DNA from: an uncultured Lachnospiraceae bacterium
Lineage (GTDB): Bacteria; Bacillota; Clostridia; Lachnospirales; Lachnospiraceae
Assembly: GCA_910585825.1 (NCBI GenBank)
Contig: CAJUEY010000013.1
Coordinates: forward strand, 1-64,000
Reading direction: 5' to 3'
Length of the DNA: 64,000 nucleotides
Part shown: positions 50,452 through 60,298 of the stretch, in pieces
How positions within the stretch are numbered: the stretch's first letter is position 1
Layout of the letters: every line of letters begins with the position of its first letter
The notes under the pieces: generated by a model
Seen by the model: the letters and a program-made list of their open reading frames with translations, nothing else
Told to the model about the DNA's origin: nothing
The model's database searches: none
Made by a program: the position numbers and the translations under genes

Positions 50452-51300
50452 TTGAAAAAGGCACAGGCAAAAAGAAAAAAATCCATTATTCCGGGATTTG
50501 GACTCAGCATGGGAATTACGGTTGCCATGCTGTCTCTGATCATTTTAATTCCTCTGGCATCTGTACTTGCGTACTCCTTTCGCTTGTCAGGACAGGAATT
50601 TCTTAGTTTAATGACAAGGCCAAATGTGGTGCAGTCCTTTGTTACCAGTATTGGATGTGCATTGATTGCAGCAGTGGTTAATTGTGTTTTCGGCGTGATT
50701 CTTGCATGGGTGCTGGTCAGATATGATTTTCCCGGCAGGCGGCTTATGGATGGAATGATTGAGCTTCCCTTTGCGCTGCCAACGGCAGTTGCCGGTATTA
50801 CGTTGACAAAAATGTATTCTGATACCGGATTTTTGGGAAGGGCATTTGAAAAAATCGGCATTGAAATTGCTTATACCAAAATCGGCATCGTGATTGCTAT
50901 GATCTTTATTGGAATCCCCTTTGTAGTCCGGGCGATCCAGCCGGTGCTGGAAAAGCTTTCCCCTTCTTATGAGGAGGCTGCTTTGATGCTGGGAGCCTCT
51001 CGGTTTACGGTTTTCTGGAAAATTATTTTTCCGGAGATCCGGCCGGCGCTTTTAACCGGATTTGGACTGGCGCTGGCAAGAGGAATCGGGGAATACGGCA
51101 GTGTAATTTATATATCGGGCAACAGTGAAAAGAACGGAACGCAGGTAGTATCTTATATTATTATGCAAAAGTTGAATTCCGGCAACGTGGATTACGAGGG
51201 AGCTGCGGCGATTGCTCTTGTGCTTTTGATCATTTCGTTTTTGATGCTGTTTTTTATCAATATCATTCAGCATATCGCAAGCCGACGGACCAATGCATAG
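50452..51300 (+). CDS. cysT: Sulfate ABC transporter permease CysT
   Basis: This 282-residue inner-membrane permease has about six helices and the EAA loop (EEAALMLGASRFTVFWKIIFP) that docks the ATPase; the conserved part is EEAALMLGASRFTVFWKI. IELPFALPTAVAGITL is typical of CysT. The start is TTG at 50452, with TAGGAGGCAGTACC upstream. It lies 12 bases after the binding-protein gene. Confidence 0.93.
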   Translation: MKKAQAKRKKSIIPGFGLSMGITVAMLSLIILIPLASVLAYSFRLSGQEFLSLMTRPNVVQSFVTSIGCALIAAVVNCVFGVILAWVLVRYDFPGRRLMDGMIELPFALPTAVAGITLTKMYSDTGFLGRAFEKIGIEIAYTKIGIVIAMIFIGIPFVVRAIQPVLEKLSPSYEEAALMLGASRFTVFWKIIFPEIRPALLTGFGLALARGIGEYGSVIYISGNSEKNGTQVVSYIIMQKLNSGNVDYEGAAAIALVLLIISFLMLFFINIIQHIASRRTNA

Positions 51301-51309
51301 GAGGAGCGT

Positions 51310-52155
51310 ATGAAGCAAAACAGTCAAAAAATAGTAAAATGGATTTTAATTGGAATCAGTGTCATCTTCTTTCTGCTGATGCTGGTTATGCCGCTGTTTG
51401 AAGTGATTTACCGTGCATTAAAGGACGGATTGGAATCTTATGGGGCTGCGCTTACGGCATCCAATACATTATCTGCTTTGAAGGTGACGTTGATTGCCAC
51501 AGTCATTGCGGTTGTTGTGAATACCATCTTTGGAGTAATTGCATCCTGGCTTGTGACGAAATTTGATTTTCGAGGAAAAAATGTTCTCTCTACTTTGATT
51601 GATATCCCTTTTTCCATTTCTCCGGTTATCGCGGGGCTTGCCTATATTATGACTTTCGGCCGGACCGGATGGGCAAAGCCGATCATTGACGGAATCAACG
51701 ATGCACTGGGAACGGATATTGCTCTTGTATTTTCCGTTCCGGCAGTTGTGCTTGCTACGATATTTGTTACGTTTCCTTTTATTTCCAGAGAAATCATTCC
51801 TGTTTTGTATGCAGAGGGAAGAGATGAAGAAGAGGCTGCTGCAATGATGGGAGCCTCCGGATTTACGATTTTCAGAAAAATTACCTTTCCCCATATAAAA
51901 TGGGGACTGCTTTACGGCATTATTCTCTGCGCGGCGAGAGCCTTTGGAGAATTCGGCGCAGTTTATGCAGTGTCGAAGGCAAGAGGCAAAACCTTTACAC
52001 TTCCTTTGGAAATCGACGCTCTTTATATGGCGGGAAGTGCAGATTCCATTACACAGGCATTTGCCGTTTCTTCTCTGCTGGTGGGAATGGCGCTTGTAAT
52101 GCTGATTTTAAAAAGCATTGTGGAATACCGGGGCAAAATGAAGGACAAAGAATAA
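51310..52155 (+). CDS. cysW: Sulfate ABC transporter permease CysW
   Basis: This 281-residue permease pairs with CysT. It has six helices, the motif DIPFSISPVIAGLAY and the EAA loop EEEAAAMMGASGFTIFRKIT. AFGEFGAVYAVSKARGKTFT is typical of CysW. ATG at 51310 follows AGGAGGAGCGT. Confidence 0.93.
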   Translation: MKQNSQKIVKWILIGISVIFFLLMLVMPLFEVIYRALKDGLESYGAALTASNTLSALKVTLIATVIAVVVNTIFGVIASWLVTKFDFRGKNVLSTLIDIPFSISPVIAGLAYIMTFGRTGWAKPIIDGINDALGTDIALVFSVPAVVLATIFVTFPFISREIIPVLYAEGRDEEEAAAMMGASGFTIFRKITFPHIKWGLLYGIILCAARAFGEFGAVYAVSKARGKTFTLPLEIDALYMAGSADSITQAFAVSSLLVGMALVMLILKSIVEYRGKMKDKE

Positions 52156-52208
52156 GGCGGCGGCAGAAGCGTGGAAACATCAGATAGGAGAAAAATTGGA
52201 GGATTGCC

Positions 52209-53276
52209 ATGTATGTAGAAATGAAGGATATATGTAAGAAATTCGGAGATTATGAGGCTGCAAAAAATATTAATTTCGGAATTGAGCAGGGAAAATTAGT
52301 GGCGCTTTTAGGTCCCAGCGGCAGCGGTAAGACGACGATTCTTCGGATGCTTGCCGGATTAGAGCAGCAGGATAGCGGAGACGTTGTCATTGAAGGAAAA
52401 GTGGTCAATGACGTTGCGGCCAGCGAGCGAGGCATTGGATTCGTATTTCAGAATTATGCATTGTTCCGTTATATGACGGTGTATGATAATATTGCTTTTG
52501 GACTGAAAGTTCAGAAGGCGGAAAAACAGAAAATCCATGAAAGAGTTATGGAAATGATTTCCCTGATTGGGCTGGAAGGATTGGAAAAGCGGTATCCCAA
52601 TCAGTTATCCGGCGGACAGCGTCAGAGAGTTGCGTTTGCCAGAGCGATTGCTCCCAATCCGCAGCTTTTGCTTTTGGATGAGCCCTTTGCTGCAATTGAT
52701 GCAAAGGTACGTAAGGATCTGCGGAAGTGGTTAAAGGAAATGATTCAGAAGGTGGGCATTACCAGTATTTTTGTTACCCATGACCAGGAAGAAGCCGTTG
52801 AGGTGGCAGACGATATTATCATTATCAATGAAGGCAGATTAGAGCAGATGGGAAGTCCCATTACCATTTACAAAAATCCAAAAACGCCCTTTGTGGCACA
52901 GTTTATCGGAACGTCTGCGATTCTGGAAAATCTTTCCGGCTTTAAAGGATATGATGAAATTCCCAGAGGGAAAAAGGTCATTGTCCGTCCGGAGTTTGTA
53001 GAGGCTTTTAAGAGCGATAATAAAAAATTTGCAGGCATGATGGATGCGGTGGAAGAAGGCGCCATTGAAAGCGTGGTATTCCGCGGAAGTTATCTGGAAC
53101 TGACGCTGGAGGTAAACGGCATCCGCCTGACGACGAACCGTTCGCTGGAGCGGCGGCATGTGGATATCGGAGAAAAAATGTGCGTACTTTTGTACCGGGT
53201 ATATCTCTTTGATGAAGAAGGGGCGGAAATCCGAAAGAATCAGCTTTTAAAAGGAATTGATATAGAGGCGTTATAA
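52209..53276 (+). CDS. cysA: Sulfate ABC transporter ATPase CysA
   Basis: This 355-residue ATPase drives sulfate import. Walker A is GPSGSGKT, the signature is LSGGQRQRVAFARA, Walker B is LLLLDEPFAAID, and the switch His is in FVTHDQEEAVEVAD. The C-terminal ~110 residues form a regulatory beta-domain of the TOBE type. GGAGGATTGCC precedes the ATG. No sulfate-reduction genes follow, so imported sulfate must be used by enzymes encoded elsewhere. Confidence 0.94.
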   Translation: MYVEMKDICKKFGDYEAAKNINFGIEQGKLVALLGPSGSGKTTILRMLAGLEQQDSGDVVIEGKVVNDVAASERGIGFVFQNYALFRYMTVYDNIAFGLKVQKAEKQKIHERVMEMISLIGLEGLEKRYPNQLSGGQRQRVAFARAIAPNPQLLLLDEPFAAIDAKVRKDLRKWLKEMIQKVGITSIFVTHDQEEAVEVADDIIIINEGRLEQMGSPITIYKNPKTPFVAQFIGTSAILENLSGFKGYDEIPRGKKVIVRPEFVEAFKSDNKKFAGMMDAVEEGAIESVVFRGSYLELTLEVNGIRLTTNRSLERRHVDIGEKMCVLLYRVYLFDEEGAEIRKNQLLKGIDIEAL

Positions 53277-53282
53277 ACAGTA

Positions 53283-53326
53283 AAAAATCCGGCCCGCCAA
53301 ATTTATGCTTGGCAGGCTGGATTTTT
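53283..53326. terminator. Bidirectional terminator after cysA
   Basis: AAAATCC-GGCC-GCCAA pairs with TTGGC-GGCT-GGATTTTT around an AT loop, between convergent genes. Confidence 0.85.
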
Positions 53327-53346
53327 AGTATGATAATCGTATTGAC

Positions 53347-53985
53347 TTAATAACCCAGTTCTTCTCCCACCAGCAGAACCTTAATCCGGTCGGCTGTTTT
53401 ACTGTGTCTGGTGATGACAATTTGATTACAGATGCAGTTTTCGGACAGACAGTCTGCACATATGCCGGTTGCTGCACATGGAGTGTTGATATTTAAACGC
53501 AGGCAGTTGGGAGGTGTGGCAGTATTGCGGACGCGGCGGAAAGCATCTTCCACAGTAGGAACGACTTTGTTCATTCCTGCAATGAGGATCACCTGTGCCG
53601 GGCCGTAGATAAGCGCTGCAGCCCGGTTGCCGTTTCCATCGATGTTTACAAGCTGTCCGTCCAGTGTAATGGCATTTGTGCTCATAAAATAGGTATCTGC
53701 GCCAAAGGAGTCCAGATAAACCTGCCGGACTTCTTCCGGTGATTTGGCGAGACTTCGGTCTAATAACCGAATGTCTGTCCTTGCCTTTAAGGCATCCATA
53801 ACGCCTGACTCTGACAGGGACATGGAGCCGCCAAAGGCAACGGTTGTATCTGCTGCTGTCAAGGACATTGCCGTTTCTGCGGCATTTTGTCTGGTGGGGC
53901 AGTAATAGCCTTTCATCTGCCGTTTTGCTAACTGTTTGATAATGGTTTCTGCCTGTTTTTCATAAAAAGTTTGTTTTGGGTTCAT
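53347..53985 (-). CDS. LUD-domain (LutC/YkgG-like) protein
   Basis: This 212-residue protein is of the LUD family. Motifs are VAFGGSMSLSESGVMDAL, DTYFMSTNAITLDGQLVNIDG and the closing Cys-rich stretch CAATGICADCLSENCICNQ. LutC-type proteins take part in lactate oxidation, but stand-alone LUD proteins of clostridia are uncharacterised. The four Cys suggest a metal site. Its ATG overlaps the stop of the upstream chimeric frame (ATGA), so coupled translation may now depend on a pseudogene. Confidence 0.85.
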   Translation of the reverse strand: MNPKQTFYEKQAETIIKQLAKRQMKGYYCPTRQNAAETAMSLTAADTTVAFGGSMSLSESGVMDALKARTDIRLLDRSLAKSPEEVRQVYLDSFGADTYFMSTNAITLDGQLVNIDGNGNRAAALIYGPAQVILIAGMNKVVPTVEDAFRRVRNTATPPNCLRLNINTPCAATGICADCLSENCICNQIVITRHSKTADRIKVLLVGEELGY

Positions 53986-55041
53986 GTCTTTTTCAGTTCC
54001 TTTCTATATTTGCTGGGTGAAATTCCCAACGTTTTTTTGAATGCTTTTGCAAAATAGAAATAATCATGGTAGCCCACTGCATCTGCAACCTCTTTCACAG
54101 AGAAGATTTCATTCTGCAGCAGACCGGCATCATACAGATACGTTCTTTTGTCTTTGGCAAAGGCGCACTGCATTTTGGTAAAAAGAGAGTCCGGGCTGTC
54201 AGGTTCCGGGACGGGAGTAATACTGTGCTCCCAGGCGCTGTTGTAAAAATTCCAGAATAAAGATATGAAATTCTGAGGATCGTCGGCTTTTTCCCGGCCG
54301 GTTTCGGTACGCCGGACAAATCCGTCATTGTCATAGTAGAAATCTTCTCCTTCCAATCCGTAATTTTGGAGAAGGAGACTTGTGTCGCTTGTCATGTAAT
54401 CCAGAAAGCGGACGGTTTCCGTTATCTGCAATCAAAGGGCCGGTGGTGATATAGTCAGAGGCATTGATACTGGTATTTGAAATATTTCCCATATAGCAGA
54501 ATACACGGCCGCTTGCCATTAGGGCGCGGACCTGTACATTGTCGATGGCAAGATGCTCCGTATAGGCATAGCCGCTGCGGAATATGGTGTTGACAAATGC
54601 ATACCAGCCGCCGTACTCCCGGATCTGCTTTTGTTTCATGTCTTCCGGGAAGTCCGTAAGGAGATGGGAATCTGCGCAGTACTGTTCTAAAAATTCATCC
54701 AGACGCCAAACTTTTCCGGAGTCGATGAACTGGCGGATCATGGAAGCGTCCGTGATAGAAATGATATCGGGCAGTTCTCTTTTGTGGAGCATATGGCTTA
54801 ATTGTTTGTCCGGTTCCTGAGGCGGAATGATAATATCAAGGATTACGCCGGTTTTGTCTGAGATTTCTGCAGTGATGCTGTCTTTAGACAGGCTCCAGTC
54901 CGGAAGATTCCAGAAGGTGACATCGGAAAACAGGGTAAGAGAAGTATAGGATGCTTCTTCAAATGTATTTTCGGATGCAGCACATTCGCCGAGAAACAGA
55001 GAAACCGTAAGCAGACAGATCAGGGTTTTTATATCTTTTAT
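53982..55041 (-). pseudogene. Decayed chimera: sugar-binding lipoprotein fused to an AraC regulator end
   Basis: Reading from 55041, a lipoprotein-like signal (IKTLICLLTVSLFLGEC) leads into a family 1 solute-binding protein (LPDIISITDASMIRQF, YAFVNTIF). The place for the start codon, after AGGAAGG, holds ATA, and a TAG lies five codons upstream. At about 54425 the frame shifts; the binding protein then continues (VRFLDYMTSDTSLLLQNYGL, a known end of such proteins) before stopping short. From about 54110 the same frame reads LLQNEIFSVKEVADAVGY and KTLGISPSKYRKEL, the last half of an AraC DNA-binding domain. This indicates a deletion joining two genes, plus a frameshift and loss of the start. 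Confidence 0.75.
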
Positions 55042-55292
55042 GAAAAAATCCTTCCTCTATATAAGCTTTTTTGTATTATAACACAATTTTTTTCGGAATA
55101 CAGGTATGCAAAAGAAAAAAAGGCGAAAAATATTACCAAAATTCCAAAATAATTACATATGTTTTTGTATATTATGCTTTTATAATCGAAGTAATGAGAA
55201 CAGACCGGGAGGAAAAGATATGTTTTACAAAAAGGAGGAGGCCATATGCAGTTAAAAAATATCTGAGTACATTTTTAGCGGAGGCAGTTATT

Positions 55293-58200
55293 ATGAATAC
55301 AGGAGATTTTGAGACAATGGCAGCAGAGAATAAAGCAAAAGAAGTAAATATAATTCAGGCAGTATCCGAGCCGGAGACCGTTTACGTAAATTCTTACGGC
55401 GCAGAGGAACGTTCGGTTTCCTTTAATGATCACTGGCGGTTTTATCTGGGAGATGCAAACGGGGCGCAGGCAGTTTCTTATAACGATTCTTCCTGGGATA
55501 ATGTCGGCCTTCCCCATGATTACAGTATTGATCAGGGATATTCTACGGCAGCTCCCGCAGAGCAGGAGAGCGGCTATGTATTAGGAGGTACCGGCTGGTA
55601 CCGGAAGAGCTTTACGCTTTCACCGGACATGGCGGATAAAATAGTCAGTGTGGACTTTGACGGCGTTTATATGAACGCAACGGTTTATTTAAACGGTGTG
55701 CAGCTTGGAACGCATCCTTATGGATATACGCCGTTTTCTTTTGTTCTGCCGAATGAGAATCTGAAGTTTGGCGGAGAGGAGAACGTATTGGCGGTGAAGG
55801 TGGATCATAAGCAGCCCTCCAGCCGCTGGTATTCCGGAAGCGGTATTTACCGTGACGTCAAACTGACTGTCACGGAGCCGGTTCATGTAGCATATTACGG
55901 AACAACAGTCACCACGCCGGATATTGCAGAGGGAAGCGGCACAGTAAATGTTGTTGCCTCCGTAAAAAACGACAGCGGCGGGGCGAAAGAAGTTTCTGTC
56001 CGTCAGACTGTCTATGAGAAGGGCGGCGAAGAGGCGGCGGTGACAGGGACAAAGACAGCGGCGCAGCAGATTGCAGCAGGTGCAGAGAGCAAAATTACAT
56101 CATCCGTTACGGTGGCAAACCCAAAACTCTGGTCTACAGAGACGCCGAATCTGTATACGGTCCGCACAGAAGTGTATGTTGGAGATGATTTGGCAGACAC
56201 ATATGATACCGAATTTGGATTTCGCTGGGTGAATTTTACAAAAGACAACGGATTTTTCTTAAATGGTAAAAATATGAAATTAAAAGGTGTGTCTATGCAC
56301 CACGACCAGGGAGGCCTTGGCGCCGAAGCATGGCGCCGTGCGATAGAGCGACAGGTGGAAAAACTGCAGCAGATGGGCATCAATGCCATTCGTGTAACCC
56401 ATAATCCGGCTTCTCAGGTTTTGATTGATCTCTGTAATGAAAGAGGAATCCTCTTAGTAGAGGAGGCTTTTGACTGCTGGCTTTCCGGAAAGGCAGGAAA
56501 TACAGAGGATTACGGAAAATGGTTTGAGCAGACAATTGAAACAGGCAATCAGATTGTCGGAGGAGCAGAAGGCGGGCAGTGGGCCGAGTTTGATTTGAAA
56601 GCTATGGTAAAGCGTGGAAGAAATGCGCCTTCTATCATAATGTGGAGTCTTGGAAACGAAGTTTTTCAGCAGCTGATTGATACAAGTATGAACGATCGGT
56701 TTCCGGATACGGCAAAAAAACTGATTCAATGGGTAGGGCAGGAAGATGCAACGCGTTATGTTACTTTTGGAGATAATCAGGTAAAAGGAAATGTCTGGGC
56801 AGATAATGCACCGGTAAAAACAGCTCTGGAATTTGCTAAGGCAAATGAATACGGCGTTCCCGGCGGTCTGGTTGGATTTAACTATGGAAGCGCCGGACAA
56901 ATCAGCAATGGACACAGCAGGGATTGGCTGGTATACGGCTCCGAAACAGCGTCTGCTGTCAACAGCCGCGGCATTTATGACAGGAAAGACAGCTGCGGAG
57001 ACGGCGGCGTAGGAGATAAACGGCTGACCTCTTACGACAAGAGCTGCGTAAGCTGGGGACATACGGCAGGCGACGGCCTTTGGATTACGATGCGGCAGGC
57101 TTTTAATGCAGGGGAATTCGTCTGGACCGGATTTGATTATATCGGCGAGCCCACGCCGGATAACTGGCAGGGAACAGGGGCAAACGGCACCTGGCCGAAT
57201 ATTGCGAAGAATTCTTATTTTGGAATTATTGATACGGCGGGTTTCCCGAAAGACAGCTTTTATCTGTATCAGAGCCAGTGGAATGACAAGCTGCATACGC
57301 TCCACGTGCTTCCGGTATGGAACCGGGATGAAATTATGGTGGACAGCAGCGGAAAAGCAGAAGTTGTCGTTTACAGTGACGCTCCGGTTGTAAAACTTTA
57401 TTTAAACGGAGAAGAAGTGGGTACTGCAACGGCAGTACGCACTGAAACGCCCACCGGCGGATACCGGAATTATACGACAGGTACAGGATGTTTTGACACA
57501 AGCAAAGCCAGCGGCAGCAGTTCTTCTTCCCTGTATGCGACATTCAATGTGCCGTATGAGGAAGGAAAACTGGAAGCAAAGGCGTTCGATACAGACGGAA
57601 ATGAAATTACCGATACGGACGGACGCAGTTTTGTAGAGACGACGAAAAAAAGTGAAAAGCTCACGGCTGAGGCAGACCGGGGGACAATTACGGCAGACGG
57701 AAAAGATTTAAGCTATATTACCATTGATGTAACGGATAAAGACGGCAGATTTGTCAATGCCGCAGAGCCGGAAATCGAAGTATCCGTAAAGGGCGACGGT
57801 GTTCTTTTGGCCCTTGACAACGGTGTGCAAAACGATGTGACTGCACATGGGGAAACAGTAAGAAAAGCAGGAAAAGGAAAACTTCTGGCAATCGTGCAGT
57901 CAACCAAAACGGCGGGCAGCTTTACCGTAACGGCAGAAACACAGGGGTATACAACCGTTTCTGTAACGGTGCAGACAACGGCAGAGAGCTCTGTTCCTGT
58001 AAAAAAGAGCGTTGCAAGCTATGAAATTTCCAGACAGTATTATATTAAGGAGAGAGGAAACCCGACACTGCCGGATTTTGTGAAAGTAAATTACACAGAC
58101 GGCACATCGGAAACAAAACCGGTGGTCTGGGAAACGCTGCCCGAGAATCCGGACACCGTCTATTCTGTATCCGGCGCTATTACAGATATCAATCTGCAGA

Positions 58201-59687
58201 TATCGGTTTATGTCACGACGATCGGGGATGTGGCGGCAATTCTGAATTATTCTGCGGCGGCGGGCAAAGATTCTGATCTTTCTCTTCCGGCGTCTAGGCC
58301 GGCAGTTATGGCAGACGGTTCGGTGCTTTCGGCAGAATTTCCGGTAGCATGGAATATTCCGGCAGATATCACAGCCGCAGCAGGCAAAAAAGAGATAAAA
58401 GGAACGGCCAATGTATTTGGAGAGAGCTTTGAGGTAACCGCTTCCATACGCGTAACGGCCGGCAGTTATATAGATGGAGATGAAGCGCTGCCGAATGTGC
58501 CTGAGATGTATGTAAACGGCACATCCAGCAGGGAAAGCGACAGTGCGGCAGAAGTGCTGGCAAAACTTCAGGATGATAAAACCGCCAAAACAGATATAGC
58601 ATGGAGCGGACGGGGAACACTGGACTTCCGTTTGGATACGGCAATTGAATTAAAGGATATCACTTTATATCTGAAAGATGCGGCTCCCGCTTCGGATACG
58701 ATGAAAATTTATTCATCCAGTGACAACGGTGCAAACTGGAAACAGGCAGAATGCAAGATCAGCAATAAACGGGAAGAGGGCGTGACGGTTCGTGCTTTTA
58801 CTCCGAATGATACCGTTTCGGAAACCTATTTCCGTGTGGAGTTTACCAAAGCGGTGACACTTTTGGGATTGGAACTGAACACAAGAATTCCTGCGTTTCC
58901 TGTAGGAGAAGATGCAGCGCTTTCTTATCTTAAAGTGGGCGGCCACATTGCAGATGGGGCAACTTTGGAAAAGGGCTGGTTTGGTGTGGCAGAGGAAGGC
59001 CTGGATGTAGAAGATGTTAAGGCGGCCGGAAGAGATAATGCAAGCGTTACGGTTCTTCCAAAAGATGACGGAAACGTTATAAGGATTTTGCTTGAGTCTG
59101 AAGATCATAAAATACGGGGTGTTTATCAGGTCCTTTTGGGAGAAGATAATACCAAAAATGATAATGCGGCGGATGATTCTCTGGATTATCCTTATGAAAA
59201 AATGACGCTGACGGCGGCGAGCTGGTATGGGGATGAACCTCCTGCAAAAGCCAATGACGGAAGTACCGGAACAATCTGGCACAGCCGGTGGGGAAACAGT
59301 GGTTCGGGAGAGACTAATCTTACGAATGTGCCCGAGCGGCGTTATCTGCAGATTAAATTGGAAAGCGTGCAGACCATAAATGCATTGCGTTATCTGCCTA
59401 GTTCCTCAGATAAGAACGGCATTGTCCTGAAATATGCAGTAAAAGTCAGTACGGACAATCTGGATGAGGCTGGATGGACAGCGTTGAACGCTGTGGCGGA
59501 AGGCAGTTGGAATACGGCGGTAGAGTGGAAACTGGCAAAATTCAGTGCAGTGGATGCAAAATATATTCGTCTCTATGGCGTAGAGACATCAGACAATAGT
59601 GGGAATGCAGCAAACCAATATATGTCGGCAGCAGAAGTCCGGATTCGCAATACAAAGAAGAATTATACAGCGGAAATACGGCAATAA
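55293..59687 (+). CDS. GH2 beta-galactosidase-like giant protein, frame broken at both ends
   Basis: This frame of about 1,464 residues has the GH2 layout: sugar-binding, immunoglobulin-like and TIM-barrel domains, with the acid/base in MWSLGNEVFQQ, the nucleophile in YGSETASAV, and GEFVWTGFDYIGEPTP. Later come DUF4982-like and Big-type beta domains and an F5/8C-like domain near the end (AKANDGSTGTIWHSRWG). The likely native start is ATG 55246 after AGGAGGAGG, giving a signal peptide; one base seems lost in AAAAAA (55254-55259), which puts it out of frame. The in-frame ATG at 55293 has GCGGAGG upstream and is given as start. The catalytic core is intact, but export is doubtful. Confidence 0.7.
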   Translation: MNTGDFETMAAENKAKEVNIIQAVSEPETVYVNSYGAEERSVSFNDHWRFYLGDANGAQAVSYNDSSWDNVGLPHDYSIDQGYSTAAPAEQESGYVLGGTGWYRKSFTLSPDMADKIVSVDFDGVYMNATVYLNGVQLGTHPYGYTPFSFVLPNENLKFGGEENVLAVKVDHKQPSSRWYSGSGIYRDVKLTVTEPVHVAYYGTTVTTPDIAEGSGTVNVVASVKNDSGGAKEVSVRQTVYEKGGEEAAVTGTKTAAQQIAAGAESKITSSVTVANPKLWSTETPNLYTVRTEVYVGDDLADTYDTEFGFRWVNFTKDNGFFLNGKNMKLKGVSMHHDQGGLGAEAWRRAIERQVEKLQQMGINAIRVTHNPASQVLIDLCNERGILLVEEAFDCWLSGKAGNTEDYGKWFEQTIETGNQIVGGAEGGQWAEFDLKAMVKRGRNAPSIIMWSLGNEVFQQLIDTSMNDRFPDTAKKLIQWVGQEDATRYVTFGDNQVKGNVWADNAPVKTALEFAKANEYGVPGGLVGFNYGSAGQISNGHSRDWLVYGSETASAVNSRGIYDRKDSCGDGGVGDKRLTSYDKSCVSWGHTAGDGLWITMRQAFNAGEFVWTGFDYIGEPTPDNWQGTGANGTWPNIAKNSYFGIIDTAGFPKDSFYLYQSQWNDKLHTLHVLPVWNRDEIMVDSSGKAEVVVYSDAPVVKLYLNGEEVGTATAVRTETPTGGYRNYTTGTGCFDTSKASGSSSSSLYATFNVPYEEGKLEAKAFDTDGNEITDTDGRSFVETTKKSEKLTAEADRGTITADGKDLSYITIDVTDKDGRFVNAAEPEIEVSVKGDGVLLALDNGVQNDVTAHGETVRKAGKGKLLAIVQSTKTAGSFTVTAETQGYTTVSVTVQTTAESSVPVKKSVASYEISRQYYIKERGNPTLPDFVKVNYTDGTSETKPVVWETLPENPDTVYSVSGAITDINLQISVYVTTIGDVAAILNYSAAAGKDSDLSLPASRPAVMADGSVLSAEFPVAWNIPADITAAAGKKEIKGTANVFGESFEVTASIRVTAGSYIDGDEALPNVPEMYVNGTSSRESDSAAEVLAKLQDDKTAKTDIAWSGRGTLDFRLDTAIELKDITLYLKDAAPASDTMKIYSSSDNGANWKQAECKISNKREEGVTVRAFTPNDTVSETYFRVEFTKAVTLLGLELNTRIPAFPVGEDAALSYLKVGGHIADGATLEKGWFGVAEEGLDVEDVKAAGRDNASVTVLPKDDGNVIRILLESEDHKIRGVYQVLLGEDNTKNDNAADDSLDYPYEKMTLTAASWYGDEPPAKANDGSTGTIWHSRWGNSGSGETNLTNVPERRYLQIKLESVQTINALRYLPSSSDKNGIVLKYAVKVSTDNLDEAGWTALNAVAEGSWNTAVEWKLAKFSAVDAKYIRLYGVETSDNSGNAANQYMSAAEVRIRNTKKNYTAEIRQ

Positions 59688-60204
59688 GCTTTGCAGGCGG
59701 AACTGAATCTCTGGATTATACCGGAAAAGAGCAGATATTGCAGTTACATCAGCAGGAGACGGCAGCTGCGCTTTTACAATGCCGGATTATCCGGTGACCA
59801 TTACAGGCGAACCGAAACCGAAAACCTATCAGATTACTTATGAATTAGACGGCGGCACGGCAGAAAATCCGACAGAGTATACGATAGAAAGCAATGATAT
59901 AAAACTGAAAAATCCGGTAAAAGGCGATAAATTTGAATCCGGCATTCTGCAGTATCAGGTGACAAAATCGGATGCGAATAACGGCACAGCGGCAGTGGTA
60001 AAACTCCTCACGAAGAGCAGAAAAGTAATCATTCCCGCTGTTGTAGAGAAAAATGGGTATACCTTTAAAGTAACAGAAGCAGACAAACTGGTATTCCAGA
60101 AAAACAATCAGCTGAAAAAATTCAGGAAGACAATGAAGAGCGCCGGAAAGAAAATCACCATTAAGAAAAATAAAAAAGAAAGGAACCTATTTTATCTAAA
60201 GTGA
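59672..60204 (+). pseudogene. Frameshifted C-terminal tail of the GH2 protein
   Basis: After the stop at 59687 the coding sense continues in a second frame (GNTAISFAGGTESLDYTG) and then, from about 59734, a third (SAGDGSCAFTMPDYPVTITG, TYQITYELDGGTAENPTEYT). Two separate one-base losses would explain this. The third frame, open to 60204, resembles an InlB-type repeat and a remnant of the LRR_5 Lys-rich tail seen in the surface protein at 14227 (VVEKNGYTFKVTEADKLVF). An ATG at 59779 has no ribosome site. Confidence 0.65.
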
Positions 60205-60216
60205 AGCAGCGATAAA

Positions 60217-60262
60217 AACGAACGGACTGCCTTTAGAGGGGGGCAGTTCGTTTGTTTTCTTT
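60217..60262 (+). terminator. Terminator after the GH2 tail
   Basis: AACGAACGGACTGCC pairs, with a small bulge, with GGCAGTTCGTT, followed by a T-rich tract. Confidence 0.75.
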
Positions 60263-60298
60263 AAAATAATGTGAAATAAATATTAATCTTAAAATGAC

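Noticed and set aside
54584..54820. Plus-strand frame opposite the binding-protein pseudogene
   Set aside because: No ribosome site or motif; it is open only because it is antisense to former coding sequence.
56454..57305. 283-codon minus-strand frame across the GH2 gene
   Set aside because: It is antisense to the GH2 catalytic barrel, whose residues are all present on the plus strand. The translation is Cys/Arg/Ile-rich without motifs.
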